From the NCBI GenBank assembly GCA_023627715.1, contig JAMAHW010000070.1, positions 62,001 through 126,000 of the forward strand: DNA of 64,000 bases, in the 5' to 3' direction. Below are positions 11,417-22,477 of the stretch, piece after piece (within the stretch, counting starts at the first letter, position 1; each line of letters begins with the position of its first letter). This DNA is from Periconia sp. R9002. Taxonomy: Eukaryota; Ascomycota; Dothideomycetes; Pleosporales; Periconiaceae. Position numbers and translations under genes: made by a program. The notes beneath the pieces are model-generated. The model saw nothing but the letters and a program-made list of their open reading frames with translations, was not told the origin of the DNA and searched no databases.

Positions 11417-12731
11417 ATGAGTTCCTTCGAAGCACCCCAAAGCGTCGTCGTCATCGGCGGCGGCATTGTCGGATCCTCCATCGCCTGGCACCTATCCCAA
11501 TCCAACACGACCAACACCACCATCGTCGCGGCTAAAGTCGGTGGTGTCGCAACACCGAACTCGTTCGCATGGGTCAATGCCGGTTCAGCGGATGAACAGT
11601 TCTACTACGACTTCCGCAAGAGGTCGATGAACAGGTGGCGCGAAGTCGAAGAGCTCGTCCCATCCATCTCGGAATACATCCATTGGGGTGGTTCGCTGAA
11701 CTGGGAGATTGCAAACGAGACGGAGAGAGCCGAGTATGGGGACAAACTTAAGTCGTGGGGCTACGGTGTTGTGACGGTCAACAAAACGGAACTCGCATCG
11801 ACGTACGTGCCTGCGTTTGAGAACGATTTCCTGCCAAACTGGGCGTTAAGGTACACGGAGGACGGACAGATGGAGGCACATATTGTTGCTGCGAAACTGG
11901 TGGAAGCTGCACAAGCTAATGGTGCCGGACTCCTCGAGACTAATGTGTCGTCGTTTGTGAAAAGCAATGGTCGCGTTGCGGGTGTTGTGCTTGCCAGCGG
12001 GGAGGAGATTCACGCCGATCATGTCGTTGTGGCGGGTGGATTGGGAAGCGTGGATCTACTTGCCGGGGAGGGTGTTAAGTTGCGTAAGCTTTCCCACGTC
12101 GAAAATCTACTCATAGTGGTTAACGAATCTAATCACTAACCATCTCCCCACAGCATTAACACCAAAGGAGGGTCTCCTCGTCAACACCGTCCCCGTAGAA
12201 AAAGGCCTCCTCTCCACAATCGCCTACACAAACGACCTCCACCTCCGCCAAACCGTCGACGGCCGCATCCGGTTTGGATCCGACTATTCCGGCGCAGACC
12301 CCGGCGACAACCCCCAAGCGGTCGCCGACGATCTCTTCGCAAAACTCCAAGCCGCCATCAAGGGAGGCGATAAAATAAAGTACGATTACTACACCATTGG
12401 ACGACGACCTACTCCAGGAGACGGCCTCCCTATCCTAGGCGAGACGGGTGTAGACGGGTTGACTATCGCCGTCATGCACTCTGGAGTGTCGAATGGCGCT
12501 CTCGTGGGCGAACTCATTAGCAAGCAAGTGTTGACTGGCGAGACGGATGCTATGCTTAATGACTTTTTGTTGTCAAGGTTCGGTAACTCGACGACTGGGA
12601 ATTCGACTAGCAATGGTACTGCCAATACAGGTGCGCCGAAACCACCTGTTGAGTATAGTAGTTCTGCATCTGCTATTGGGGTTTCTGTCGGTCTTGTTGT
12701 CGCTATGCTGTTTGCTGCTTTTGCTTTGTAG
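11417..12731 (+). CDS. FAD-dependent oxidoreductase (DadA/D-amino-acid-oxidase type) with C-terminal hydrophobic tail
   Basis: Two exons (first exon open from 11351, ending 12083; second 12154-12731) are joined by an intron with a GTAAGC donor and CACAG acceptor. The product is 414 aa from the ATG at 11417, or 436 aa from 11351. I prefer 11417 because a TATA-like element abuts the earlier ATG. The start is followed directly by the dinucleotide-binding fold VVVIGGGIVGSSIAWHLS. The splice restores KLPLTPKEGLLVNT, and a second conserved block (IGRRPTPGDGLPILG, then MHSGVSNGALVGE) is typical of DAO/DadA-like oxidases that oxidise amines or amino acids. Unusually, the C-terminus adds an Asn/Thr-rich linker with several N-x-T/S sites and ends in a hydrophobic run (AIGVSVGLVVAMLFAAFAL). 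That resembles a GPI-attachment signal or tail anchor, although no signal peptide is visible. Confidence 0.85.
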
Positions 12732-13066
12732 ATTGGGGATGGAACATTGGTATGTTGTCAGTGACATCGGTAGTGGAAGATATTGTTGAATAGTGAGGTA
12801 TAAGAGCAGAAGATACGGGAGAAAAATTTGAAATATCCAAAGTGTAGAATGATTGATGCATGGTTTTGAAATGAGAAAACGCCGCATTAGCTATCGATGC
12901 TACTGCGGTAACCATCGCAACACCGACTACAGCAGTCTCTTTGTTTTAGTACCAACGCTCAAATAGTTTTCGTGTTTTTAGCCATCGGGTGAACTGCCAC
13001 CGCCGAGTCTGCGATCTTTTCAAACTAATCATCCCAATCCATTAAACACCGTTATTGACACCGAAA
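12732..13066. other. 3' flanks of convergent genes
   Basis: This is a short spacer between the stop of the FAD oxidoreductase and the stop of the minus-strand metallo-beta-lactamase gene. No gene is seen. Confidence 0.5.
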
Positions 13067-15186
13067 TCAAGGTCCACCAGCACCCCCCAAACAAATACTC
13101 CCACCCGCCAAAAAGCTCGTCGAACTAAACTCCGGATACGGCGACCCCAGCTTCTCAAATACCTGCTCGAAAGCAATCGGCGGACCATGTGCGGGAACAA
13201 CCCTAATCCAGTCAGTCATCTGTTATACGCTTAAGATACGGACATGCTTACGTTGTATTCCTACTCAGCCCATCACCCATAGCCTGCAGCACCCACGCAT
13301 CACCAAAACTAGTATCGGATTCAAAATTCGTGCTCACGGCGTCGGAAATATACGCCAGCATGCTGGTATTCGCAGTAGGACATGTCGTTGTTACGACGGC
13401 GTAGGTCCAATCCGCTGCGTGTGGCGTGTCGGGTTGGTAGAGGAAGCGGACTTGCATTTTGTCGTCGGAGTAGATGAATGGTTTGTCCTCGCTGTTTACA
13501 AGGTGTTAGTAAAGCATGCCCGCGAAGGGGTATTGAGAGAATGTTTTTTGGCGTACGTGAATGTTTGAAGTTTGACGCCTGGGATCTTGCCCCAGTATGA
13601 CTTCGCCATTTCGGGAATGATGATTGTCGCGCCGATTTCGGCGAATTTGGCTGCGTCAAGACTGTGGTCGTGATGGTGGTGGGAGAGCTGTTGGGAATGT
13701 GAGACGCGGGGACTAAGCATTGGTAGGGATAGTTTTACTAACCCAGACATGAGAGATTGGCTTCTTGAGGTTCTCCTTCACCCATTGCATAACGAGATCT
13801 GTTTGGTGCGGAGGAGCCTCAAACACAATAACCGAGTCCTTGAACTCAAGCACAAGTTGGACGAAATTGGTGTAGTTCAAGAAAAGCAGATGGTGTGCGT
13901 TTGGCAGATCCTCCGCAGGGTGCGTGACGTTCAGAAATTCAAGCTTACCCGGGTACGCGCCACTCCAGAGCGTATTCGTCCAGTATTCTGTTACCTCGGC
14001 GTGTCCGTAATCAGGATCTGCTTCGGGGGGTGACGGTTTTGTGTTCGTCTCGTTCAGAGGGAGGCCGTCAAAGTAGCCTGGTTCGAACGCAGGGTTGACG
14101 TAGATTTGGGAGACGACGGTGTCTTCTAGGATGGCCTCGTCGCCATATATCTTCTTTTGCGTCTGGGGAAATTGGATACCGGCTACTTCTGTGTAGTTGA
14201 AGAGGAGTAAATCATTGCTTGTCATTCCTAGAATGGGGTGGTCTTCAAACGCGCGGATGAGCATGGGAAGATTAGTTTTGGGGTCGAAGGCAACTGTGAT
14301 GTTCAATTGTTTGTCAAAGACTGTGAGGGGGTTAGTTCTGATGAGCAAGTACTGCTGATTTCTCCCTACCTGCTGGAAGCGTGACTTCTCGATAAACAAC
14401 AGTCGTTGCGGTTGGATCATGTTTCTTCACCTAACGGCCGTTTTAGCATGCGACCACATGGTGAGCGTGCGGAAGGGGATGCGTACCTCAATCAGAAGCT
14501 TTGGCGAGAGTTTAAGCGCTTGGAATAACAGATACTCGGTCAGAACGCCTGAAACGTCAGTGGCTTATCTATCCAGTAAGAGTCCGGATAGAAGACATAC
14601 CATCGGCATATCCGTACGTCTCGGTTTTGGGGATGAAAATGAGGTTGTTTCCTCGGACAAAGCAGACAAAACCATCGTCACCACTTTTAGCCACCATGGA
14701 GAAATTGCGAGGGGCCATCTCTGGGGTGACGAAAATCCAGTAATCTGAAGTGTATTAGGACTCAGGACGAAGAAACAATCCACATGACCAAGACGTACCG
14801 GACATGACAAAGTTTCGGTCAATCTTTTGCTCGAAGCCCTGTTCTGTAAATGAGAAAGATACGTTCTGCGAGCCAGAACCAACGACATATCGATCCGTCC
14901 CGAACAAATGATAGTTCTGCATGATGGTGCGGACGTGGAAAATTCTGAGATGTTAGCACTGGCTAGTAAGAAGGTTTGAAACATACTCGTCAGACTGATA
15001 CGTCACGCCTTTCAAGTTTGACAACGCTTCATATCCACCCAGCTTCGTGATGGCTGTATCAATGAGATAGGAGGCATTAGTATCACTTCTGCGGTTGTGC
15101 CATGACGGTTGGGAAGCGTAAGAGGCATCAGATCCTGTAGCAAGGATGAATGCAGCGAATAGGCTGGTGGCGATAATGAAAATCAT
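13067..15186 (-). CDS. secreted metallo-beta-lactamase-fold hydrolase, nine exons
   Basis: Nine exons on the complement: 14987-15186, 14799-14944, 14601-14744, 14487-14548, 14370-14430, 13743-14320, 13557-13687, 13252-13491 and 13067-13202. They sum to 1698 nt and give 565 aa, with every junction in phase. The ATG at 15186 opens a signal peptide (MIFIIATSLFAAFILATGSDA). The first 390 residues form a long N-terminal region with N-glycosylation sites. Exon 7 begins with the zinc-binding HxHxDH motif (SHHHHDH, about residues 400-405). Further candidate ligands are the His of TPHAADW, the Asp of ISDAVS and the His of VVPAHGPP near the C-terminus, so the metal site looks complete. It is probably an extracellular or secretory-pathway hydrolase; the substrate is unknown. 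It converges on the FAD oxidoreductase gene. Confidence 0.88.
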
Positions 15187-17329
15187 CTTGGAAGCTCGAA
15201 TGAAACTTGCAGGATCACAACTTCATCAGTGACTGGCACTTATGTCTTATACCATGAATGACAAAAGGAAGAAATTGCAAGAGAAATACAGCTGGCCATG
15301 GTATTAGCAAGCAGTTGCTAAGCAAAATCATCTTTAGTCTACGCAAACGGGCGAAAGTCCGGAAGACTACTGAGAATGGATTGAAGAATTTGTCAAAGCT
15401 TCATAACCTACATCGAAACAAACAAGAGTTAACTCAGATGTGATTGCAGTTCTCACTAGCGCGCCTACTAGAGAAAGAGGTTATTTCGTTAGCCGGCATC
15501 GCTAAACGTTTTAGGAAATACGTCAGCCTTGTATGATTGCCTCATCCGTTTGGCTTATTGTAGAGGCTTGCTTACTTACTTGTCGTAAGACGAGTCATTT
15601 TGAACTGACGGCGGCACAAGGAACTGTTTTGAGTCTTTGTGGTACAAAGTCAGGTGATAGGAGAAGTACCTAGGCAGAAGGCGATTGGTTTGAATAGAGT
15701 TAAAATTGGTTGTGTCTTATTTCCGACAACAGATTCGGTCTGCAAGAGTTAATGCACTGCTCACCATGTTACGAGATCCAGATTGAAATCGCGATCTTTA
15801 GAAGTTTAGACTACTCCTAATTTCGTGCGATAAGCCCCAAACTAGTCTGTATCTCCATCAATTTGTTAAGACCAGAACATACGAAAGGATCACATACAGC
15901 GCATCAGTACAAAGCTTTGTGTTTTATCCGGATTAAGTGAGGTTTATGTGTGAACAAACTCGCTTATGATGTACGTTATGAGTGAGCTAAACTATCTTTA
16001 CATAACGGAGAAGCTAGGCGACAGTATCGACACTATACAAGGAGTTACTGAATGGTTCTGGCTAGTGACGTGCGCACATGCATTAAGAATATATATTGTG
16101 GGAAGGTAATTCGAGATTTTTTTTTAATTACCTCCTTGGAAATAGGGACACTTTTCACCGGGTAATCATTGATTAGCTTTTGAGGTATGTAACATTAGCA
16201 AGCTCCTATGCTTCAAAACTTCCTCGGGTTCGAATAACAAAGAACAGAAAAACCATCTCAGCTTTCCAAATGATTGACTATATCTGAATTCATATTCTTG
16301 TGATGTTCCTGGTTGTCTCGTTTTTTCCCCACGATTATTACTTTGTCTTCTCCCAAAAACAACCTTAAAACCGACCAAGACACGGTGTACAAACATCGAA
16401 ACGAGACAAGCGCTTAAAAAAGTAGAATTGAACTTTGCCGCCGCACTTCACCAACCGAGGCGCAGTCCGTTTCGGCACTTGTGATGGCGAGACACTATTA
16501 CTACGCCGTCGGACAATAAAGCGGCGTGGAGCAAACTCTGAGTGAAAACAACCTTTAGGTAGCATGTCTCAGACTCGAGTCACTGAGCCGCGTTGGAACA
16601 AGGCAACGGAGTTAGAAAAATTGCCCGTCGAGTTTCCTTTAGGTGGTGGACGGCGCATCAGCTTGATTGAACTTTTGGGACGGCAATAGTGCTTTTCTTG
16701 CCTTCTTTATTCTTTAAATTTTTATATGAGCGGATTTTGGCATTAGCTTGGGGGCCATTAATTATAGCAAGTGGTAAGTCAGAGCGAATTGTTTCGTAGG
16801 GAAGATAAAGATTCTTCCATTTCTTCGTGGTCACGATTTCTTTGCGGGAAGATAGAGAATGAATACAAAACATTTGATCGTTTTCTTTTAACACAAAACT
16901 ATGTATACTGAATCTTTCGTGCGTTACCGACCTTTCCTGTGTGCAAATGTTTAATCAATACTACTTGCCACGTGTCCTGCGGGCTCGATAAAGATAAACG
17001 TATACCTAATAGCCAGGCGCCATCAATGCAATGGCTGTGCTATCTATAATTTTGCCTTCATCAACAAAAATGACCCGTTTTCAGTCCTGCATAGTAGTGA
17101 AACCCAGTCGGCTGGTATTTAGTAAAAACTTTGCTCGGAATTGAGAAGTGAGAATAATTATTCTGGGAACATCACGTCTAAAAACCTCGGGTAGCCTATT
17201 TAAATTATTAAACCCCTCTGATAGTGCTGATTTATGGAACTGTAAAGGAATGGTGTTACTATCTTCTGCTATAGATAGTAGTAACCCAGGCAAGTTCAAC
17301 CATAGGTACAACTGTATTGAGATCAATAG
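15187..17329. other. 2.1-kb AT-rich stretch without a supportable gene
   Basis: Only short frames are present. The longest with an ATG on the plus strand, 15258-15443 (61 codons, very Lys/Arg-rich), has no recognisable feature. No transposase-like motif was found by eye on either strand. It could hold old, mutated repeat sequence. Confidence 0.4.
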
Positions 17330-18661
17330 CTAGTGAATTGGCTCCCAACTCAAAATAACTGAAAACCTCGCCGTTGGCAGTCCCGAGATATCGTAATCGC
17401 TCAGAATGTCGCTGATTACCCGCACTGGTGCTCTAAGTGCTTGAGGCCACAGAGCCACGCTCCCTGGAAACGGTCCCAAATGTCCTAGCCTGGCCTTGTC
17501 CAGTTGCCTCTTCTCATAGAATTCAATACTGCCAATCGCAACGAAAACGATATAGTACCGACGCCCGTTGGCTTCAAATTCTTGCTCAAGATGATGGTCT
17601 GCTAACAGCTCTTCCATCATATCTTGAGGCATATGCCAGTGTTTATCAAGATGTGACGAGAGATCGTACTTGCGGTCATTCATACGCCGCGTAAAGATGT
17701 CCTTTACAACAGGCGGATAGTCGCGTTTCCAGTCCGGCCGCGGTACGCCATCGACTATCCAATAGAATAATGGCCAACCACAATACGCTGACATTACCTG
17801 CACGATGGCTCCAACATTTCCAATTCGAAGCTCGTCTCGGCCATCAGCAGTAGCCCAATACGGATTCCACTCCAGACCCACGCGGCTAAAGCATGCATAG
17901 GCTTTCGGTGCCACCCCTGAGTGGTGGAGAGTCTGCCAAGCTGCATGCCTTAGGAGTGACGTCGCTCGGCCTTCACTGTCATGAAGCCGGAAAATGACAA
18001 GGTCGTGCATATGAATCCGAGAACGAAGCACGTCCCAATTTTCAAAATCTTCAGGGGGGGCTAATGGACTCTTGTCGTCGCTATACTGTGACTCCCAGAT
18101 CTCCATCGGACGCGGTCGATAAAGTCGACCCAAGCTGCGGTAGAGGGGATTGGAAAAATGTGGGTTGTTCTCAAGATACTGCAGCGCTATGCAGCGTGAC
18201 AACCGGCAAGTGGACAGAAGGGTAGTAATCTGATAATAGGTCGACAGTTCTCTGCAGCGGCGCGTATAAGCTATCTCATCTGCCTGATCATGTTGCTGTT
18301 TTTTGCTGTCCTCGCGACTCGGGGTATTGTCGTCGGACCCAGAGCGTCCAAAAACGGCTGGCACGGTGGTAACAAGATAGCGGAACAAGATACCCGATTC
18401 CGGTTCTTGGCACATTATGCGTTCGAAGAACTCATCACGTATGATATCTACGCCCTCCAGCGGGCTGCCCAAGACACGAGGTAATGTCTCGGGAATGTTG
18501 TAGAAATTGTGTGCGCGGGTCCAGCGAATGGCATCGCGGACCTGATCTGGGCGGCGTGGATATCCCTCGACTTCAACCCAGTGAACGCCGCGAGAAGATG
18601 GAATGACCAGTTGCCAGATGGCTTCCTGTAACTCCACTGCAAGGTCGTTGAAAACAGCCAT
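17330..18661 (-). CDS. 2EXR-domain protein
   Basis: A single uninterrupted frame of 443 aa starts from the ATG at 18661. The frame is open back to an ATG at 18808, but the extra 49 residues look like translated leader. The second ATG starts MAVFNDLAVELQEAIWQLVI, which is the 2EXR motif (F..L..EL...IW..) found at the N-terminus of many fungal proteins of unknown function. An LSTCRLSRCIALQYLENN segment near residue 170, after a charged low-complexity loop (SREDSKKQQHDQ), is the second typical 2EXR-family block. The remaining half is rich in aromatic residues and has no known catalytic motif. No signal peptide or membrane segment is visible. Its function is unknown. Confidence 0.85.
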   Translation of the reverse strand: MAVFNDLAVELQEAIWQLVIPSSRGVHWVEVEGYPRRPDQVRDAIRWTRAHNFYNIPETLPRVLGSPLEGVDIIRDEFFERIMCQEPESGILFRYLVTTVPAVFGRSGSDDNTPSREDSKKQQHDQADEIAYTRRCRELSTYYQITTLLSTCRLSRCIALQYLENNPHFSNPLYRSLGRLYRPRPMEIWESQYSDDKSPLAPPEDFENWDVLRSRIHMHDLVIFRLHDSEGRATSLLRHAAWQTLHHSGVAPKAYACFSRVGLEWNPYWATADGRDELRIGNVGAIVQVMSAYCGWPLFYWIVDGVPRPDWKRDYPPVVKDIFTRRMNDRKYDLSSHLDKHWHMPQDMMEELLADHHLEQEFEANGRRYYIVFVAIGSIEFYEKRQLDKARLGHLGPFPGSVALWPQALRAPVRVISDILSDYDISGLPTARFSVILSWEPIH

Positions 18662-19510
18662 AGGTGCGGGAAAAAAAAGCGGTATAGAATTTTCCTGTGA
18701 ATCTGGAGGAATTTGACAGCAGGTGAGGTATGTAGTAAAATGCGAGAGGGGAGACAGCAACTGTGCCGCACTACGTAATTTAGGATCAAAATACACACGG
18801 CGTAGCATTACGTAAGCCCTCGCATCCCAGCGCTCTCATTTGGCACGATACATCTCGACCAACAACCTTTCTTTTTTAGCGCTCGGGAAACTGGTCTCAA
18901 TTTTATGTTCTCCAACCCCGAAGTATCAAACAACTTCCAATAGGAACAGACCGAAGAGCTGACGCCACATGGTCTCTATGTACTACGCCTCAAGTGGTTT
19001 TGCTAGAGCTGCTCAACTTTGGCTTCAATGCTGGACAAGTGAGCTTCATAGAGAAACCTCACTTATCACAATCTACCAACATTTGACTGGTCTCGGAGAT
19101 CTCTTCTGCGGCGTTGAATGTCCGACACTACTCCACCGGGCATGTACGGCTTGTACGGCATATGCGGCGTATACAGAGTACAGAAAACCAACCTCACATA
19201 TAAAAATGACTGACTTGAACACGATAAAGCATTCTCCCGTCATCACTCCCCCACAGTCACTCTTTCATTGTATCTCATCCAAACAACGGGCTTGTCAGTC
19301 TTTTCCCCGAATTGAAATATACACTCGCTTTATCAAACGTCATTTCTTTGAACACACACCTCCATACTTTCCGTTTCCACGTGAAGTAGCAGTTTTGAAA
19401 GCCCTATTCTTCAACTTTTCTCAAAGACTGCTGTCTCACAGAACTTTCCCTCATCACGCCAATCCTCTTTATCGCAAACAGCCAACGCCAGCCTTCTGCG
19501 ACAATCCAAG
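18662..19510. other. intergenic between divergent genes
   Basis: This holds upstream sequence for the 2EXR gene (leftward) and the secreted-protein gene (rightward). A plus-strand frame at 18969-19514 overlaps the next start, has leader-like composition and is not taken as a gene. Confidence 0.45.
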
Positions 19511-20557
19511 ATGAAGATTCTCGTCTCATTCGTCTCTGCTACAGCCCTGCTTGCTTCTGGGATATCCGCCGTTAAACCTCGCCCTTCTCCTGCCGGCGGT
19601 AATCGTGCACTTTCTTCTACCCGCACAAGCGCTCCTTCTCCTGCTGCTACTGCTCGTTTGCCTTCCCCTGGCGGTAATCCTCCTGTCCCTGGTACTCCTA
19701 GTACTCATGGCGCTGGCGGCTCTAGTTCAGAGCCTCCTGGAGCCCCTGGGCGGAATCCACTCCCTCTTCTGTACAACATTGACGACACAATCAAAGCATG
19801 GTTCGAAAGTAACGAGGAGCATCTGAAGAAAATATTTCCTATTGCTGCCGCTACCACAGGAGGATGGGAATCATGGGCGCAGCTCGAATTAGAGCTCGTC
19901 TTCAAAACCGTGTGGAAGGGTCTTAAAGGGGTTGATATCCGGGAACAGACAATCGTATATAACCGCGGGCAGTCTGCCGACTTCTTGATCCCACAGACCA
20001 AACTCCAAAAACAGGGCTTGATCATCGAGCTCAAGGTGGAACTTGGGAATGGTAAGCATGATTTGTCACAGAGAGTCGACGCCGACACGAACAAGCAGGA
20101 AGGTCTCAAAAAAGAGTACCAAAACTGGCCTTTTCTAGCCGTTGCTCTGGCGTTTTCTGAAGATGCACAGACAAAGCTTAAAGAAGACGGTATGGAAGAG
20201 ATCAATGCTGCATTGCCATTCGACGGTGGCATAATGAAGGCTTACAAATCTTCTAATTTCAACAAATTGACTACGTTTTTCGGCCGCTTGGAAAAAGGGG
20301 GTAGCAGGCCTTCAACTCCGACGACAGGCTCCGCTCCAAGTTCTGATCAAGGATCTCCGACAACCGGAAAAGGGAAAGCCCCCGTACCTGGTTCCAACGA
20401 TGCTTCGCAAGGCACAACTGGGGGCCAGTCCGTTTCGCAAGGGGCAGCTGGGAACGCGCCGCCCAATTCCCAAGGAGGCGGAAGGAAGCTCCCTAATCGA
20501 AACAAACCCCGCCCAACTCCACAAGCACGCAGATCTCTACTTGCTCCACGCCTCTGA
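19511..20557 (+). CDS. secreted protein with PD-(D/E)XK-like core between Pro/Ser/Gly-rich arms
   Basis: An intronless 348-aa frame starts at an ATG that begins a signal peptide (MKILVSFVSATALLASGISA). Residues 21-82 are a Pro/Ser/Gly-rich arm. A compact conserved-looking domain spans about 84-262, and 263-348 is a second low-complexity basic arm. The central domain has WESWAQLELELVF, then GQSADFLIP, then GLIIELKVE. This order (acidic helix, Asp157 at the end of a strand, then E173-x-K175 in the next strand) is the active-site pattern of the PD-(D/E)XK nuclease fold. The pattern is seen directly, while nuclease activity is inference. Homologous secreted fungal proteins are usually annotated as hypothetical. 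Two Lys/Arg-rich patches (GRRRK-like, RNKPRP) in the C-terminal arm could bind nucleic acid. It could also be an inactive structural relative. Confidence 0.75.
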   Translation: MKILVSFVSATALLASGISAVKPRPSPAGGNRALSSTRTSAPSPAATARLPSPGGNPPVPGTPSTHGAGGSSSEPPGAPGRNPLPLLYNIDDTIKAWFESNEEHLKKIFPIAAATTGGWESWAQLELELVFKTVWKGLKGVDIREQTIVYNRGQSADFLIPQTKLQKQGLIIELKVELGNGKHDLSQRVDADTNKQEGLKKEYQNWPFLAVALAFSEDAQTKLKEDGMEEINAALPFDGGIMKAYKSSNFNKLTTFFGRLEKGGSRPSTPTTGSAPSSDQGSPTTGKGKAPVPGSNDASQGTTGGQSVSQGAAGNAPPNSQGGGRKLPNRNKPRPTPQARRSLLAPRL

Positions 20558-21231
20558 TCAACACAAAAAGGCATGACCAAGCCCGGATCCCACGTCGAAC
20601 AATTCTAGTACATCAAATTGCGCAACTTCGCACGGCTTATCCATCTCATCGCACTCAATCGATTCGATGACCATCATTACCAATTCTTCTCGTCGCTCCT
20701 TTCCGGTCTCTTTGTTACACCCAGCTTTTCGAGAAAGCTGCTGGATTCTATTTTATGTTTTTTCTTTGTTTGTTGCGTATAGAATTTGTTTGTACTTTCC
20801 GTTTCGTCTTTTGCTCAATCTTTTCTAGCTTCACTTCTTGTACTCAAACTTCGCTGACCCCCGGTTTTCATTCAAGTTGTTCGGGAATGGATTATGTGGG
20901 AAGTACATATGAGCTTATGCTAGTCATGCTCATGATTTGACTTTTTTTTTGTCTTTCTCTTATGCTTTTCCTGTTTTTGAGAATCAAACCTATAGAAACC
21001 ATACTTTACAATTTCATTCATTTGCTTTTCGCTGATCTCACAATCTGGTATCAAAACACGCAGTCCTTGTTTTCCAAACTCACATTGAATTTCCATTGCT
21101 CCTTTTCATCACACAGCTTAGAGGGAACTCTAAGCGTGAGAGAGAGCATACCCATAGCAGCCGTTGCAGCATAGTTTGTCCCAATCATTCTTGTACGTAG
21201 CCACTAGCTTCGCAGTCTTTTCCTTGTTGCA
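20558..21231. other. 3' region between convergent genes
   Basis: T-rich, UTR-like sequence separates the secreted-protein gene from the minus-strand FtsJ-type gene, with only short frames. Confidence 0.45.
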
Positions 21232-22477
21232 TCAGCAGCATGTGAACGTGGTGGTGGCAGAGAGACGATGCAACGTCAAATCTCCTTTTGCCTCGTAGTC
21301 CTTTACGACCAGAGACTTCGGCACATCGACATCGCGCCCTTTTTCCTGGTTCTGTGTCCATTCCTCTTGCTGCTGCTCCAACTCGTTGGCTTGGATATGC
21401 CACACGGGGGTCGCCAAGTCAATGAGTCTAGGGCCAAACTCGTTTAATAATGTTGTCACGGCCTCCTCTTTCACTCCAAGACTCTTTTCCCCTTTTCCTT
21501 CATCACCACCAAACGTTGTGCTGTACCAAGTTTTCTTCCACTCAGCCAGTGCAGCTTTTGCAGTGTGAGCTTCGGGCTGCACATTTTTAGCCACAAGGTA
21601 GACAGTAGATCGAACCGCGTGCTTCTTCTCTGGTTTGAACAACTGGATGTCTGCAAACGAATCAAACTGTTGGAGAATATGTGCAGTTTCCCAAACACCT
21701 GGATTTCGGAGTAAAACTACCATAGTTCCCCCTGGGGCAATCCGATGCATAGCCAGAATGAGCTGGGAGACCGTTAGACGCGTTCGTTCAAAATCTCGTC
21801 TGTGCTCCGATCGCTCGGCATGCCTAATAACAGAGCCTCCACAGAACACGAGCTGAAATTGTTGAACCAGGAAAGGACGTTTCGTGAGGAAGAGTGTGTG
21901 ATCTGGGTGGCTTTCCGGGATAGATTCCACGCCAAATTCACTTGCGAGCATGGTCACATCCATGTATTTGATATTCTCAGTGGCGATCTTGTCCCGGACT
22001 TCATAACCGCCAGCTGAAGGGGGTAAGGTCAAGCCAAAAGTAGCCGTGCGCCAGTTGTTATATTCCCGTGTGCCCCAAGTAAAACCGCCCGACGCCATGC
22101 AAATATCTAGTGACTGCAGTTCAGCACCGAAGTCTTGTGGAGTCAGGGCGTTCGTTTTGGATTGCAACTTCTTGGCGATTTCTTGTATCATTTTGAACAG
22201 TTTCTGTACCACCTTCTCGGTTGGATTGTGCACTTGATCACGTCGATTTCGGAAGTAGGCGTCCCCCTCTGGGTTGTTCCAGCCCTGCAATTACGTTAAT
22301 AGTAAGAATTATGGGACTTCGCGATTGGTATACCTTTTTCCTCGCTGTTTCAAGCTGGTCGAAAGCTTGACTTTTCTCAACTAAATACTCTGCAAGAGTC
22401 TTATTTGGGCCAGCCTCAGGATCGTGGCTTTGAGGCCAATCCGCACCGGGGGAGTTGTCGAATCGTACTTGTTCCAT
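21232..22477 (-). CDS. FtsJ-like (RrmJ-type) methyltransferase-domain protein
   Basis: Two exons, complement 22334-22477 and 21232-22284, are separated by a 49-nt intron (GTATAC donor, TTGCAG acceptor) in phase 0 and give 398 aa. The ATG at 22477 starts MEQVRFDNSPGADW. The SAM-binding motif I is seen as SLDICMASGGFTWG at about residues 107-120. The following GYEVRDKIATENIKYMDVTML and RTRLTVSQLILAMHRIAPGG segments match the later strands and helices of the FtsJ fold. Such proteins form a large fungal group distinct from the housekeeping rRNA 2'-O-methyltransferases, and their substrate is unknown. The C-terminal 100 residues are charged and Glu/Gln-rich. Bacterial FtsJ enzymes are about 210 aa, so this protein has long extensions. 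Confidence 0.82.

Noticed and set aside
7348..15186. Classical secondary-metabolite gene cluster
   Set aside because: No polyketide synthase, non-ribosomal peptide synthetase, terpene cyclase, prenyltransferase or P450 is present.
18969..19514. 181-codon plus-strand frame overlapping the start of the secreted-protein gene
   Set aside because: No ATG-proximal signal, motif or codon bias; it lies in promoter and leader sequence and runs into the next gene's ATG.
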